Part shown: one piece after another, positions 24,101 to 33,500 of the stretch
Layout of the letters: each line of letters starts with the position of its first letter
Position numbering within the stretch: position 1 is the stretch's first letter
Virus record (IMG/VR): IMGVR_UViG_3300042384_000288
Coordinates: 1-64,000 of that record
DNA: 64,000 nucleotides
DNA from: a virus
Direction: 5' to 3' (one strand)
Translations under genes and position numbers: made by a program
Notes under the pieces: model-generated
Databases searched by the model: none
What the model saw: only the letters and a program-made list of their open reading frames with translations
What the model was told of the DNA's origin: nothing

Positions 24101-24468
24101 CGGCTGTTCCTCCAGCGCATGGGCCTGGCCCAGAGAAATTGGCATTAAAAGCTACATCCGATCAAGCCAGAGCCGCAAGAGATCAAGCACAATCTGCAGC
24201 AAATGCTGCGTTAGATGCAGTTGCGCAAATTGAATCTAGAATTGAGACTATACGTGCTAACCTTGATAGATATCCCGACAGAGTAGCACGGGGAGTATTA
24301 ACACAAGCCGAAGCTGACCCATTAATTGCTAATAATCAACAATCCTTGGCTCTAGCACAGAATCAGTTAGCAACTGCACAAGCTAAGTATGCACCTCTAG
24401 ATGCAGCCAATAAAGCTGCACAAACTGCATTTGTTAACGCATTAGATGCATACGCAAGAGCATCATAA
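21145..24468 (+). CDS. Large baseplate hub protein with N-terminal wall-lysis-like domain
   Basis: The protein has 1,107 residues. Residues 25-145 (GDRNWRNNNPGNLEFG, GRFAIFPTYAAG, IYAPESENNTTSYI, MLDAVQKVEGFK) form a compact domain I recall from tail-associated peptidoglycan hydrolases. Residues about 215-860 are a long beta-rich body conserved in marine T4-like phages (EEYNDVI, FFFESLEVETVIGLNERTRA, FNFTIIEPFG), probably filling the gp27-type hub role between gp53 and the gp5-like spike. After a Pro/Ala/Thr/Glu-rich linker the last 110 residues form a coiled coil. The hub role is inferred from position. There is no signal peptide, as expected for a virion protein. Confidence 0.6.
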   Translation: MAENALVKVISNSPGYGIFEDSTGATVKRAGDRNWRNNNPGNLEFGSFAQSNGAIGTDGRFAIFPTYAAGRAAKEKLLFGDTRYRGKTIAEAISIYAPESENNTTSYINSVTKAVGLPSSTQMSRLTPAQRTTMLDAVQKVEGFKVGTISEIDPAKIPVVPPPPAVGETIIDPATGQRLRVATEEDIRRNGVLGGTNNARKTVEPPSESGVRQTINVTPIPNPLHAYASYTYGLSLAMLTIEEYNDVIKTQNYIPKRVLIASAGRHNQTKEPNGPAEFTRAQYFSEDFFFESLEVETVIGLNERTRATNALTFNFTIIEPFGISLIDRIIKLASSPEVKSRNYLEQPYLLQIDFFAINDAGIIIGALPTQTKRIPIQILTLDIDASNKGAVYKIAATVYSHSAYSVNTMATPAHFEIVAGTVASFFQSTETESSLTGAKKQREPIRKDITIGADGLARGPTGEVVPLTAVDQRTAAIVSADPIYKVKSYGSAYNAYYNDLVRTNKIKVADKIYFKFAEEFQKAKFILGKKLSPKDTPMAEASTEITIRAGKTDAANANLDYKTAIFSINAGTSIDMVINYVIRNSDYIQNQLTVPEDYGSDVESFLAKKKSNKDLPLKWFKIIPQVVLIEYDGIRKVWGREITYNIIPYEVYNTKISAAPQGTWSHPIKQYNYYYTGKNVDVLDFKIEFNALYFTAVTAYKNHMSQTYGLTDYDDRELNPDNYVGMESGPNAIQPMKESRVIIDSQARATGGSYTPKAAAAADVQQSIYTTANGDMIQGSLRIIGDPQFIKQDDVFYPPFDVIDPISGKKGTPPATSDQRLIADGSLQMDNREVYVSVTFKTPNDVSEVTGLANFSSDFQQTSMFSGMYRVLTVKNTFSGGRFEQVLEIVRLPRQTSLEYNTNNQTTQRSETDEKSTVANAIPAPPTTATNNTATPLPEATPAPGNKPVEETAAPVQSAEQKELAKVADTAEEKPITQATVVEEPPAVPPAHGPGPEKLALKATSDQARAARDQAQSAANAALDAVAQIESRIETIRANLDRYPDRVARGVLTQAEADPLIANNQQSLALAQNQLATAQAKYAPLDAANKAAQTAFVNALDAYARAS

Positions 24469-24486
24469 TAAACAAGGTAATTATAA

Positions 24487-26625
24487 ATGGCAATAGATCA
24501 AAGACAGGGTAATAAAGTTGTTAAATCACAGCGTAGAGAAGATGCGCCAGGTACTCGAGTTGACCCGTATCCGTATATTGGCATCGTTAAAAACAATTTA
24601 GATCCTACACGCTGTGGTCGCCTACAGGTGTGGATAGCTGATCTAGGCGGAAATCAAGACGACAGTAAAAATTGGCGTACTGTTAGCTATGCTAGTCCTT
24701 TTATGGGCGTAACTAACATCTCACAAAAAGATGCAGGCCGAGCACAAAACACTGCTAATAAATTTACTAACACTCCTAATACCTACGGATTTTGGGCAGT
24801 ACCACCAGATATCGGAGTTGAAGTATTGGTAATGTTTATTGCAGGCGATCCTATGCGCGGCTACTGGTTTGCCTGCGTGAATAGTAGTATTAGTAGATTT
24901 ATGATACCTGCAATAGCGGGCAGTACCAACACTGATCTTAGCGGAGCAAGTGCAGACATTAAAAATTCCTACAGACCCGGAAATCCAGCGCCAGTAACTG
25001 AATTTAACGATAACGATCCTACTATCAATCAAAAAGCCGACTTTTTTAACAATCCGAAACCAATTCACGAGCCACAGTATAGAGTTATGGTCAATCAAGG
25101 ATTAGACCGAGACACTGTTAGAGGACCTATCAGCAGCAGTAGTCAGCGTGAAACTCCTAGTCAAGTATTTGGTATCAGTACTCCTGGTCGTCCTTTTCCG
25201 GACCCAGGAGTTAGAGATCCTGATAATTTTCTAGCCAAGGTGGCCAAAGGACAGCTGACTGAAGCAGATTATGCCTACACCACTAGACAAGGTGGACATA
25301 GTTTCATCATGGATGACGGTAACCTCACAGGACGTGATCAACTAATACGATTACGTACAGCGCAAGGTCATCAAATTATGATGCATGATGCAGAAAACTC
25401 ATTGTACATCAATCATGCAGATGGTACTAGTTGGATTGAAATGACTAATACAGGTGCAATTAATGTTTACTCGAACAACGGAGTCAACGTTCGCACTGAA
25501 GGTAGTATTAATTTACATGCTGATCGCGATATTAATATGAACGCTGGCGGCAAAATTAATATAAAAGCAAGCAGCAGTTTTCAGATTGACGCCTCAAGTA
25601 TAAATGCGCTTAGTGGTGCCGCTATAGTGGTAAGTGCAGGCGGTACTATAGGCTTAAAAGCAGGAGGGCAATTCAATGTAGATGCTGGTCCTATATCTCT
25701 AAAAGCCGGCAGTGATCTATCAATGGAAGGCAGCAGTATTAAACAAAATAGTGGAGGTACAAAAGCAGTTACTCCGCCTAAACCTATACAGGTAAATTCG
25801 CTAACTGATACAGTAAAAGAATCTTCTACAGGACTGTGGGTAGCTGCATCTAGTTTAAGTTCTATTGTTCGAGTAGCACCGAGTCATGAGCCGTATGCTA
25901 GAGGGCAACTACCGCCATTCGCTGAACCGACTGCGTTAGGAATAACTCCTGCAGCGGCATACAAGGACGCTGTTGATAAGACCAAAGCAGTGGCGGGCAC
26001 TGCACCTACAGGAGCCACCGAATTAGATCTTCGCGCACAATCTAGTTCTGACTGTGCAATAGGTCCATTGACTGCTCAACAGATGACAGCTTATTTTGCA
26101 CAAGTGGCCAAAACAACCAGCGGTGGCGCACTAGGATTCGACAAAACTAAGTTTGCTAGCGAATACGAAGTAGTTAACACTGCTAATGCTGTTGGCAAAT
26201 ATCAATTTAGCTATCAGGCTCTTAAGGATCTAGGATATTTAACCAGCGATTGCTCAAGTAATGCAGAGATGTCTAATTCTAATAAATGGAAGGGAAAAAA
26301 CGGAATAGATAGTTTAGATACATTTTTAAAAACGTCAGCAGGTAAAGCAGAACAAGAAACGGCCATAGGTGAACACACCCTAAGAAATTATACCAGTTTG
26401 GTACAACGTGGTGCAATAACCTCAGAATTAAAATCTGAAGAAGTTGGTGGTTTACTAGCAGTGGCACATCTATTAGGTGCAGGCGGCGCCAATCAGTGGC
26501 GTAAAGGTGCAGGTGGTGCTGATCAGTACGGAACAACAGGTGACAAATATTTTCAAAATGGCAAATATGCAATAGCAGTGCTGGCACCAAAACTTGCAAC
26601 TATAGATCAACCAAAAACAGCATAG
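24487..26625 (+). CDS. 5: Baseplate hub spike protein (gp5-like) with C-terminal lytic-type domain
   Basis: This is the 712-residue central spike. Residues 28-132 form an OB-fold with YPYIGIVKNN, CGRLQVWIADLGG and PPDIGVEVLVMFIAGDP, as in gp5/VgrG proteins. A spacer leads to GGHSFIMDDGN near 266, then a beta-helix with alternating INLHADRDINM and GKINIKASS units (about 330-425), the membrane-piercing needle. The C-terminal 190 residues (ANAVGKYQFSYQALKDLGY near 566, LLAVAHLLGAGG) look like a glycosidase or transglycosylase-type wall-degrading domain. T4 gp5 has its lysozyme between the OB-fold and helix, so the order differs here. Confidence is high for the spike, moderate for the enzyme. Confidence 0.8.
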   Translation: MAIDQRQGNKVVKSQRREDAPGTRVDPYPYIGIVKNNLDPTRCGRLQVWIADLGGNQDDSKNWRTVSYASPFMGVTNISQKDAGRAQNTANKFTNTPNTYGFWAVPPDIGVEVLVMFIAGDPMRGYWFACVNSSISRFMIPAIAGSTNTDLSGASADIKNSYRPGNPAPVTEFNDNDPTINQKADFFNNPKPIHEPQYRVMVNQGLDRDTVRGPISSSSQRETPSQVFGISTPGRPFPDPGVRDPDNFLAKVAKGQLTEADYAYTTRQGGHSFIMDDGNLTGRDQLIRLRTAQGHQIMMHDAENSLYINHADGTSWIEMTNTGAINVYSNNGVNVRTEGSINLHADRDINMNAGGKINIKASSSFQIDASSINALSGAAIVVSAGGTIGLKAGGQFNVDAGPISLKAGSDLSMEGSSIKQNSGGTKAVTPPKPIQVNSLTDTVKESSTGLWVAASSLSSIVRVAPSHEPYARGQLPPFAEPTALGITPAAAYKDAVDKTKAVAGTAPTGATELDLRAQSSSDCAIGPLTAQQMTAYFAQVAKTTSGGALGFDKTKFASEYEVVNTANAVGKYQFSYQALKDLGYLTSDCSSNAEMSNSNKWKGKNGIDSLDTFLKTSAGKAEQETAIGEHTLRNYTSLVQRGAITSELKSEEVGGLLAVAHLLGAGGANQWRKGAGGADQYGTTGDKYFQNGKYAIAVLAPKLATIDQPKTA

Positions 26626-26633
26626 GATAAATA
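26626..26633 (+). promoter_or_regulatory. Late-type box GATAAATA before gp25
   Basis: GATAAATA in the 13-nt gap before the gp25 gene. It ends only 5 nt before the ATG, so a transcript from it would be nearly leaderless; it may be chance. Confidence 0.25.
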
Positions 26634-26638
26634 TTGTT

Positions 26639-27016
26639 ATGGCTAATTTTTATAGAGGTTTCAGTACACTAGTTCCTAATAAAAAATTCCGTCTGACAGA
26701 CATGGAATTGATTAAACAGGATATCATCAATCACTTTAACATTCGCAAGGGTGAAAAGCTGATGAATCCAAATTTTGGTACTATTATCTGGAACGTGTTA
26801 CACGAACCTTTCACTGAAGAATTAAAAAGCGTTATAACAGAAGACATCAAAGCCATAGCCAAATACGATCCTCGTGTTAGTTTTGATAACATTATTGTTA
26901 CAGAATACGAAAGAGGACTGCAAATAGTTTTAGATCTTAGATATCTGCAGACTAATCAGAGCAATACCATGAGTCTACAGTTTGATAATCAAGCTAGAAC
27001 ACTTTTCTCTAGTTAA
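26639..27016 (+). CDS. 25: Baseplate wedge protein gp25
   Basis: This 125-residue protein of the gp25/VCA0109 wedge family (T4 gp25 is 132) nucleates sheath assembly. Family features are GFSTLVPNKKFRLTD at the start, HFNIRKGEKLMNPNFG with the conserved GEK..NP.FG pattern, IIWNVLHEPF, and a final EYERGLQIVLDLRYL strand. It lies between spike and gp6 as in many contractile tails. Confidence 0.92.
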   Translation: MANFYRGFSTLVPNKKFRLTDMELIKQDIINHFNIRKGEKLMNPNFGTIIWNVLHEPFTEELKSVITEDIKAIAKYDPRVSFDNIIVTEYERGLQIVLDLRYLQTNQSNTMSLQFDNQARTLFSS

Positions 27017-27039
27017 TTAAATACCTACTTTTTCCTTAT

Positions 27040-27047
27040 AATAAATA
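27040..27047 (+). promoter_or_regulatory. Late-type box AATAAATA before gp6
   Basis: AATAAATA, 20 nt before the gp6 ATG at 27068, with CAGGAAATT as Shine-Dalgarno between. Position is ideal; the first base differs from T4 consensus. Confidence 0.5.
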
Positions 27048-27067
27048 CATTATAACAGGAAATTCGT

Positions 27068-30000
27068 ATGGCTATCACCACAAGACAAACAGGGTTACTA
27101 GTTGCTGAAGATTGGACTAGACTCTATCAGACCTTCCGCAACGCAGACTTTCAAAGTTACGATTTTGAAACGTTACGTGCTAGTATGATCAACTATTTAA
27201 GATTATATTATCCTGAAGACTTCAACGACTATATTGATTCCAGCGAATTTGTAGCATTAATTGATCTAATTGCATTTTTAGGACAGAGTCTTGCATTCCG
27301 CAGTGATTTAAATGCACGTGAAAACTTCATTGATACTGCACAGCGTCGTGATAGTATATTGAAACTTGCACGTCTAATATCTTATAATCCTAAACGTAAT
27401 ATTGCCGCCAGTGGCTTTTTAAAAGTCGACAGTGTCAGCACCACTGAAGCAGTATTTGACAGCAACGGTATTAATCTTGGAGGATTAGTTATTACCTGGG
27501 CAGATTCTGGTAATGACAATTGGTTAGAACAATTTACCGCAGTGATTAATTCTAGTCTAGTTTCAAATCAAATCATCGGCAAACCTAGTAACAGTCAACT
27601 AATTAACGGGATTATTAATGAAGAATATCAAATTCGCTTGGTGCCTAGTATTGTACCAACATACAGTTTTAACAGTGCAGTTGGCGGAACTGAAAATGTT
27701 TTTGAAATAGTAAGTCCTACAAGTTCCGGAGAAGGTATACTTTATGAAGTTGCTCCTCGCCCTAATTTACCATTCAATCTACTTTACAAAAACGATAATT
27801 TAGGTAATAGCAGCATCAATACTGGTTTCTTTATGATGTTTAAGCAAGGCTCATTACGATCAGCCGATGTAGCATTTACAGAAAGTATTCCAAATCGAGT
27901 TTACAGTGTAACAATTGACAATATCAACAATAATGATATTTGGGTTTATAGATTAGATGCTGACGGTAACCCGATTGAATTGTGGGAACAAGTACCTGCG
28001 GTTAATAATACCAATGTTATCTATAATCAAAGTAATGTGCGTTCCATTTATCAAGTGGCAACTAGGGCAGGTGATCAAGTTGATTTGATATTTGGTGATG
28101 GCGCATTTAGTAATATTCCCCAAGGTAACTTCCGTATATATTATCGTGTCAGTAACGGGCTAGACTATAAAATTACTCCTAGTGAGATGCAGGGTATTAT
28201 AGTACCTATTAACTATGTAAGTAGAACCGGTAGAATTGAAACCATTACTATCAGAGGTAGTTTACAATATACAGTGGCTAATGCTACTAGTCGTGACACC
28301 ATTGAGGACATCAGACAAAAAGCGCCGCAACAATTTTATACACAGAATCGCATGGTCACCGGTGAAGACTATAATATTTTACCTTACACCTTGTTCAATG
28401 ATATTTTAAAAATTAAAGCAGTCAATCGTACCAGCTCAGGCATCAGTCGTTATCTTGATGTCATTGACGTAACAGGCAAGTACTCTAGCACTAACATATT
28501 CTGTCAAGATGGCATGCTATATCGTGACTCAATCATTGCAACGTTTAACTTTGACTATAATACAACCAATGACATTTATAAAACCATGTATAATCAAGTA
28601 GTTCCATTGGTACAACAAAAAGAAATGCTACAGTACTATTATGCAAACTTTCCGTTGATTTCAGTGTCGAATATACTTTGGAATTACAGTTCTGCAATAT
28701 CAAACGGCTGCACAGGGTATTTTTACGATCCGTTAGATAAAATCCTACAAGTAGGCCCCACTGTAGATAGCAATTTTAAATTTATACGCCAAGGTGCTAT
28801 TGTAAGATTTTCAGCTGGTCAGGGCAATTATTTTGACGCACGTAATAACATACAAACAGGTATGCCAAGCAAAGCTGGCGATAAAATTTATATCTACGCT
28901 ACCATTGAGCAATTACTCAGTGACGGTACTAACGGAGGGCAAGGCAACTTAGCCAACGGAACAGGTCCGGTAATTATAAATCAAATTGTACCACAAGGTG
29001 CTATTGCTGACAGAGTGTTTAGTGTATTTAATATTGATTTTTCTGAATCACTGATCAATACCATGGTAGGATATGTGCAGGCCTACGAAGATTTTGGACT
29101 AAGGTATGATGTTAATACCAGCAGTTGGAGAATTATTTTACCAAACGACGTTAGTACCAGCGAAATTTTTGACCCAACTAATAGCGGTAATACCAGTGGC
29201 CAATCATTAGACAGCAGTTGGTTAATTAGATTCCAAACAGTAGGGCAAACTTATACTGTTTATTATCGTAATCTAAATTATATATTCGAAAGCGTATTAG
29301 AAACAGATTTCTATTTTGATGAAGCTGTTAAGATTTTTGATGCTGCAACAGGCACTACAGTATACGACCAAATTAAAATTTTAAAAACTAATAACAATCC
29401 AGATGACAGTGCGCCATTGGCGTTAGATTACATATGGTATATTTTTAAAAGTATTGTAGCATCAGACGGCTATGAGAATTCTAGTAAGATTTTAATTACA
29501 TTTCCAGACACAGACAACGATGGAATACCAGATAATCCTGAATTATTTGAACTGATAGTAGCACCAGAAATTTCAACCAGTAGCAAATATGTTTATTTTC
29601 GCAGCGAAGCAGGATACGATAATTTTATCGTACAGACACCAGTCGATAACAACACAGTGCTAAGCAATTATGCAACTTTACAAGATGCACAAATTGATGC
29701 CACTCTATATAGAAATGGGCAATTATTCTATTTGCCGTCTACTGATGAGTTTTATCAATTGTCAGTAGTTGGCTCAACCTACACTTTAAATTTAGTAACT
29801 AACTATATCGCTAAAATTGGTCGACAAGATTTGTATTTTCAGTATCGACATAATAGTCCTAACTATCGTCGTATTGACCCAAGTCCGAATAACATTATAG
29901 ACTTGTATGTATTAACTAAACAATATGCAATTGATTACACCGCTTGGATTCGGGATACAAGCAATACAGTGGCCAAACCTATACACCCGACTAACGAAGA

Positions 30001-30505
30001 ATTGAGTTTAACCTACAATAGTTTGGAAAATTTTAAAAGTATTAGTGATACAATTATCTATAATCCTGCAAAATTCAAACCAATTTTTGGTGCTAAAGCT
30101 GATCCTAGTCTTCAAGCAACATTTAAAGTTATTAAAAATCCTAATATTGTTATCAGCGACTATGATATTCAAACTTCGGTTATTGCAGCCATTGACAATT
30201 ATTTTGCTGTAGATAACTGGGACTTTGGTGAAACGTTTTATTTTAGTGAACTAGCTGCATATCTGCACACTACATTAGCTCCTAATGTAGCCAGTGTGCT
30301 AATTGTGCCTGCAAGTACAAGTAGTGCATTTGGTAGTTTGATGCAGATCAATGCTGATGTAAATGAAATAGTTGTTAGTGCTGCAACTGTAGATAATGTA
30401 CAGATAATTTCATCAATCACAGCCGCGCAACTTAATCAAAGAGCAGGTACCGTGATTACCGATGTTACTAATGCTGGAAGTAGCAGTGGCGGCGGGTACT
30501 ATTAA
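27068..30505 (+). CDS. 6: Baseplate wedge protein gp6
   Basis: This protein links the wedges into the inner baseplate ring. It opens with the gp6 signature: EDWTRLYQTFRNADFQSYDF, then YPEDFNDYIDSSEFVALIDL, AFRSDLNARENFIDTA and SILKLARLISYNPKRN. GEDYNILP near 430 is the gpJ/gp6-type core segment. At 1,145 residues it is almost twice T4 gp6 (660); the extra part is mainly the second half (about 560-1000), which is beta-rich and not recognisable. The C-terminus ends SSSGGGYY. Confidence 0.9.
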   Translation: MAITTRQTGLLVAEDWTRLYQTFRNADFQSYDFETLRASMINYLRLYYPEDFNDYIDSSEFVALIDLIAFLGQSLAFRSDLNARENFIDTAQRRDSILKLARLISYNPKRNIAASGFLKVDSVSTTEAVFDSNGINLGGLVITWADSGNDNWLEQFTAVINSSLVSNQIIGKPSNSQLINGIINEEYQIRLVPSIVPTYSFNSAVGGTENVFEIVSPTSSGEGILYEVAPRPNLPFNLLYKNDNLGNSSINTGFFMMFKQGSLRSADVAFTESIPNRVYSVTIDNINNNDIWVYRLDADGNPIELWEQVPAVNNTNVIYNQSNVRSIYQVATRAGDQVDLIFGDGAFSNIPQGNFRIYYRVSNGLDYKITPSEMQGIIVPINYVSRTGRIETITIRGSLQYTVANATSRDTIEDIRQKAPQQFYTQNRMVTGEDYNILPYTLFNDILKIKAVNRTSSGISRYLDVIDVTGKYSSTNIFCQDGMLYRDSIIATFNFDYNTTNDIYKTMYNQVVPLVQQKEMLQYYYANFPLISVSNILWNYSSAISNGCTGYFYDPLDKILQVGPTVDSNFKFIRQGAIVRFSAGQGNYFDARNNIQTGMPSKAGDKIYIYATIEQLLSDGTNGGQGNLANGTGPVIINQIVPQGAIADRVFSVFNIDFSESLINTMVGYVQAYEDFGLRYDVNTSSWRIILPNDVSTSEIFDPTNSGNTSGQSLDSSWLIRFQTVGQTYTVYYRNLNYIFESVLETDFYFDEAVKIFDAATGTTVYDQIKILKTNNNPDDSAPLALDYIWYIFKSIVASDGYENSSKILITFPDTDNDGIPDNPELFELIVAPEISTSSKYVYFRSEAGYDNFIVQTPVDNNTVLSNYATLQDAQIDATLYRNGQLFYLPSTDEFYQLSVVGSTYTLNLVTNYIAKIGRQDLYFQYRHNSPNYRRIDPSPNNIIDLYVLTKQYAIDYTAWIRDTSNTVAKPIHPTNEELSLTYNSLENFKSISDTIIYNPAKFKPIFGAKADPSLQATFKVIKNPNIVISDYDIQTSVIAAIDNYFAVDNWDFGETFYFSELAAYLHTTLAPNVASVLIVPASTSSAFGSLMQINADVNEIVVSAATVDNVQIISSITAAQLNQRAGTVITDVTNAGSSSGGGYY

Positions 30506-30568
30506 TGTCAAAAATAGTTAGATTACGTTAGGTTAAATACTGTATAACTTTAGAGAATGGTATAATAA

Positions 30569-33500
30569 ATGGCTGTTAAAAAAACTTTAGATTTTCTTCC
30601 AACGATATTCAGATCTGACACGAATAATAAATTCTTGTCAGCAACAATGGATCAACTAGTTGAAGAACCCAATTTAACTAGACTGCACGGATATATAGGT
30701 AGAAAATTTGCTCCTACATATAAAGTAAACGATAGTTACATTTCTGAATCATCAGGGGATCGACAAAATTATCAACTTGAACCGGGTGTGGTCGTAAAAA
30801 ATAAACAAGATGAAATCACATTTTTTAGCAGCTATCCTGATCTTTTAAATAAAATTAGATATTATGGTGGTAACATTGACGATCATAGTCGTTTATTTGA
30901 TAGTCAATACTATAGCTTCGATCCACAAATTAGTTATGACAAGCTAGTTAATTTTAGTCAGTACTATTGGCTACCCGACGGACCCGATGCTGTGGAAGTT
31001 AATACCACGGGCATCAACTTAATTGAAACCTATATTGTTACTCGTGATGCGGCCACAAACAGCTACATTTTTAGATCGGAAGGAAAAATAGACTACAGCA
31101 TTACTCTTGCACGTGGCGGTACTTATCGATTCATTGTTGATCAACCGGGCTTTCCGTTTTGGATTCAAACAGAGTTAGGAGCCGACGGAAGAGTAACAGC
31201 AACACCTACTCTAAGTGCAAGAGATGTTCTAGGAGTCGAAAACAACGGTATAGATTCGGGTATTGTTACTTTCCGTGTACCATTAGACACAGCGCAAGAT
31301 AGATTTATTATTATGCAAACTGTGTATAATGTTGACTATGCAGTGCCTTTAGAATATACTAGTCTACAAAACAAATTTTTAAGTCAATTTTTGGCCAATT
31401 ATCCGCAATATTCTGGCATTACAGGAACACTTGATGGCAAATATCTAGTGTTTATATTACCAGAAGGGACTGTTAATCGAAGTCAGGCAGCATTTACGAA
31501 TGATGCAGTTGTTGACCCAGTAACTAATGCTATAATACCTGGATATGATGTGGGTTATGTTGTACCTTCTTCAATTCACTACGGAGTGTGGCAGGTTAAA
31601 TTTGTTGATGTTCCTGGGGTAGCTGAAAAGCTAATTCGTTTGGTACATATTCAAAATGTGGCTATAAATGAAAAAGTATACATTAGATACGGTGTACTTA
31701 ATGCTAACAAAGAATACTTTAAAGATTATGACGGGTTCTTCTACGAAGTTCCTTTACTATCAAGTATATTGGATACACTATACGTACAAGATGCGGCATC
31801 TGCTGGTATGTACGAGGCAGTGAAAATTATTAACTATGTTGGTTGGAATATCGATGTTGAAAATGATATTATAGGCAAAGTAAATTACACTAGCCCCAAT
31901 GGTGTGCAGTTTACCTCAGGATTAAAAATTGAATTTGGCTCTGACGTAATTCCTGCTAGCTATCAAAACAAACAGTATTATGCAGAAAACATTGGCGATT
32001 CTATTAGATTAGTCTGGGTAGATTTATTAGTCACACCTGAACCGTATCGAGCCGAGTTAGCATTAAATTATCCCTTAGGTATAGGAGAAAACTCATCTAA
32101 CGCAGAATACATAACTATTAATCGCGCTAGTAGAGACCTAAATGCGTGGAGTCGCAATAATCGTTGGTTTCATAGGGACGTTATTGTTGCCACAGCAACT
32201 TATAATAACACTGTTCCTCTAATAGATCAACGAAATCGTGCAAAACGACCAATCATTCAATTTGAATTAGATCTACAATTAGTCAACCAAGGAAGAATTG
32301 GTAAACAAGCAGTTGATATCTTAGATCTGTTTACGTTGGATCCTTTTACTGAATTACAAGGCACAGTTGCGTTAACAGCATTTGGCACGACTTTAACCAA
32401 CGGACTTCGTGTGCTGTTTGCAGGCGCAGTGGACCCTTTAGTAAAGAATAAAATTTATACTATAGAATTAGTACAATACGGATACGACACAGAGCTACGA
32501 CAACCCTCAGGTGAATTTTACGTTAATTTAGTAATTGCTGAAGATGGAGCAAGTGAAGCATATGACACTGTGGTAATTACACAGGGAAGATTCAAAGGAA
32601 CACAGTGGTATTTTGACGGTATTGACTGGAAAGAAAGTCAACAAAAAACAAATCTGCAACAAGCACCGTTATTTGACGTAGCAGATATCAATGGCAAAAG
32701 TTTCACTGAATTTGAACGTACTACCTTTGCAGGTACTAAGTTATTTGGTTATGCAGAATCGTCTGCAGCTGTACTTGACCCAGTACTACAACTACCATTA
32801 AGTTATAGAAACTTAGCTACTCAAGGAGAATTAGAGTTTAATACATTTTTTAATACTGATACCTTTAGTTATCTACTTGATGGAGTTTCTGTAACCAACG
32901 CTGTATCTACCGGATTCGTGCAAAGAGTTATCAGTAGAGATGTACTAAGTCCTAAGAATACCTGGAGAACGGTAGTAGAAGATACTAAACAATATCAACT
33001 GATCGGATATAATGCAGACGGAATCAACAGTGCATTTACCTTAGACGTAAGAACTGCTCCTAGCCAATCAGTGCCGTATTTAAAAGTCTTTAAAAATTAT
33101 GTTTATCAAACAACAGATCGATGGATACTAATTGACAACACTGTTCGATTAGTACAAAGTTTAAATTTTACTGGTGACGGAGTTACTGCATCTTTTACAG
33201 TGGATAACACTCTCAACGGTATAATAGTTAGTATAGATGGAGTCTTGCAAACACCGAGTCTATTTGGTATTGCGGGCAATGTAGTTACTTTTGAAGTACC
33301 TCCTTCAAAAAATAGTATAATACTAATTAGAACTATACAACTTCCTACTATAAATGATAAAATTGATATTTTAATCTATAGTAAACAACCTAGCGAGTTT
33401 GGAGTCTATCAAATTCCGTTGAACTTAGAATTAAATGCAAGAAATACCAACATCGAATCAGTAACTTTAGGTCAGATGCGCAATCATTTAGTGGCTATGT

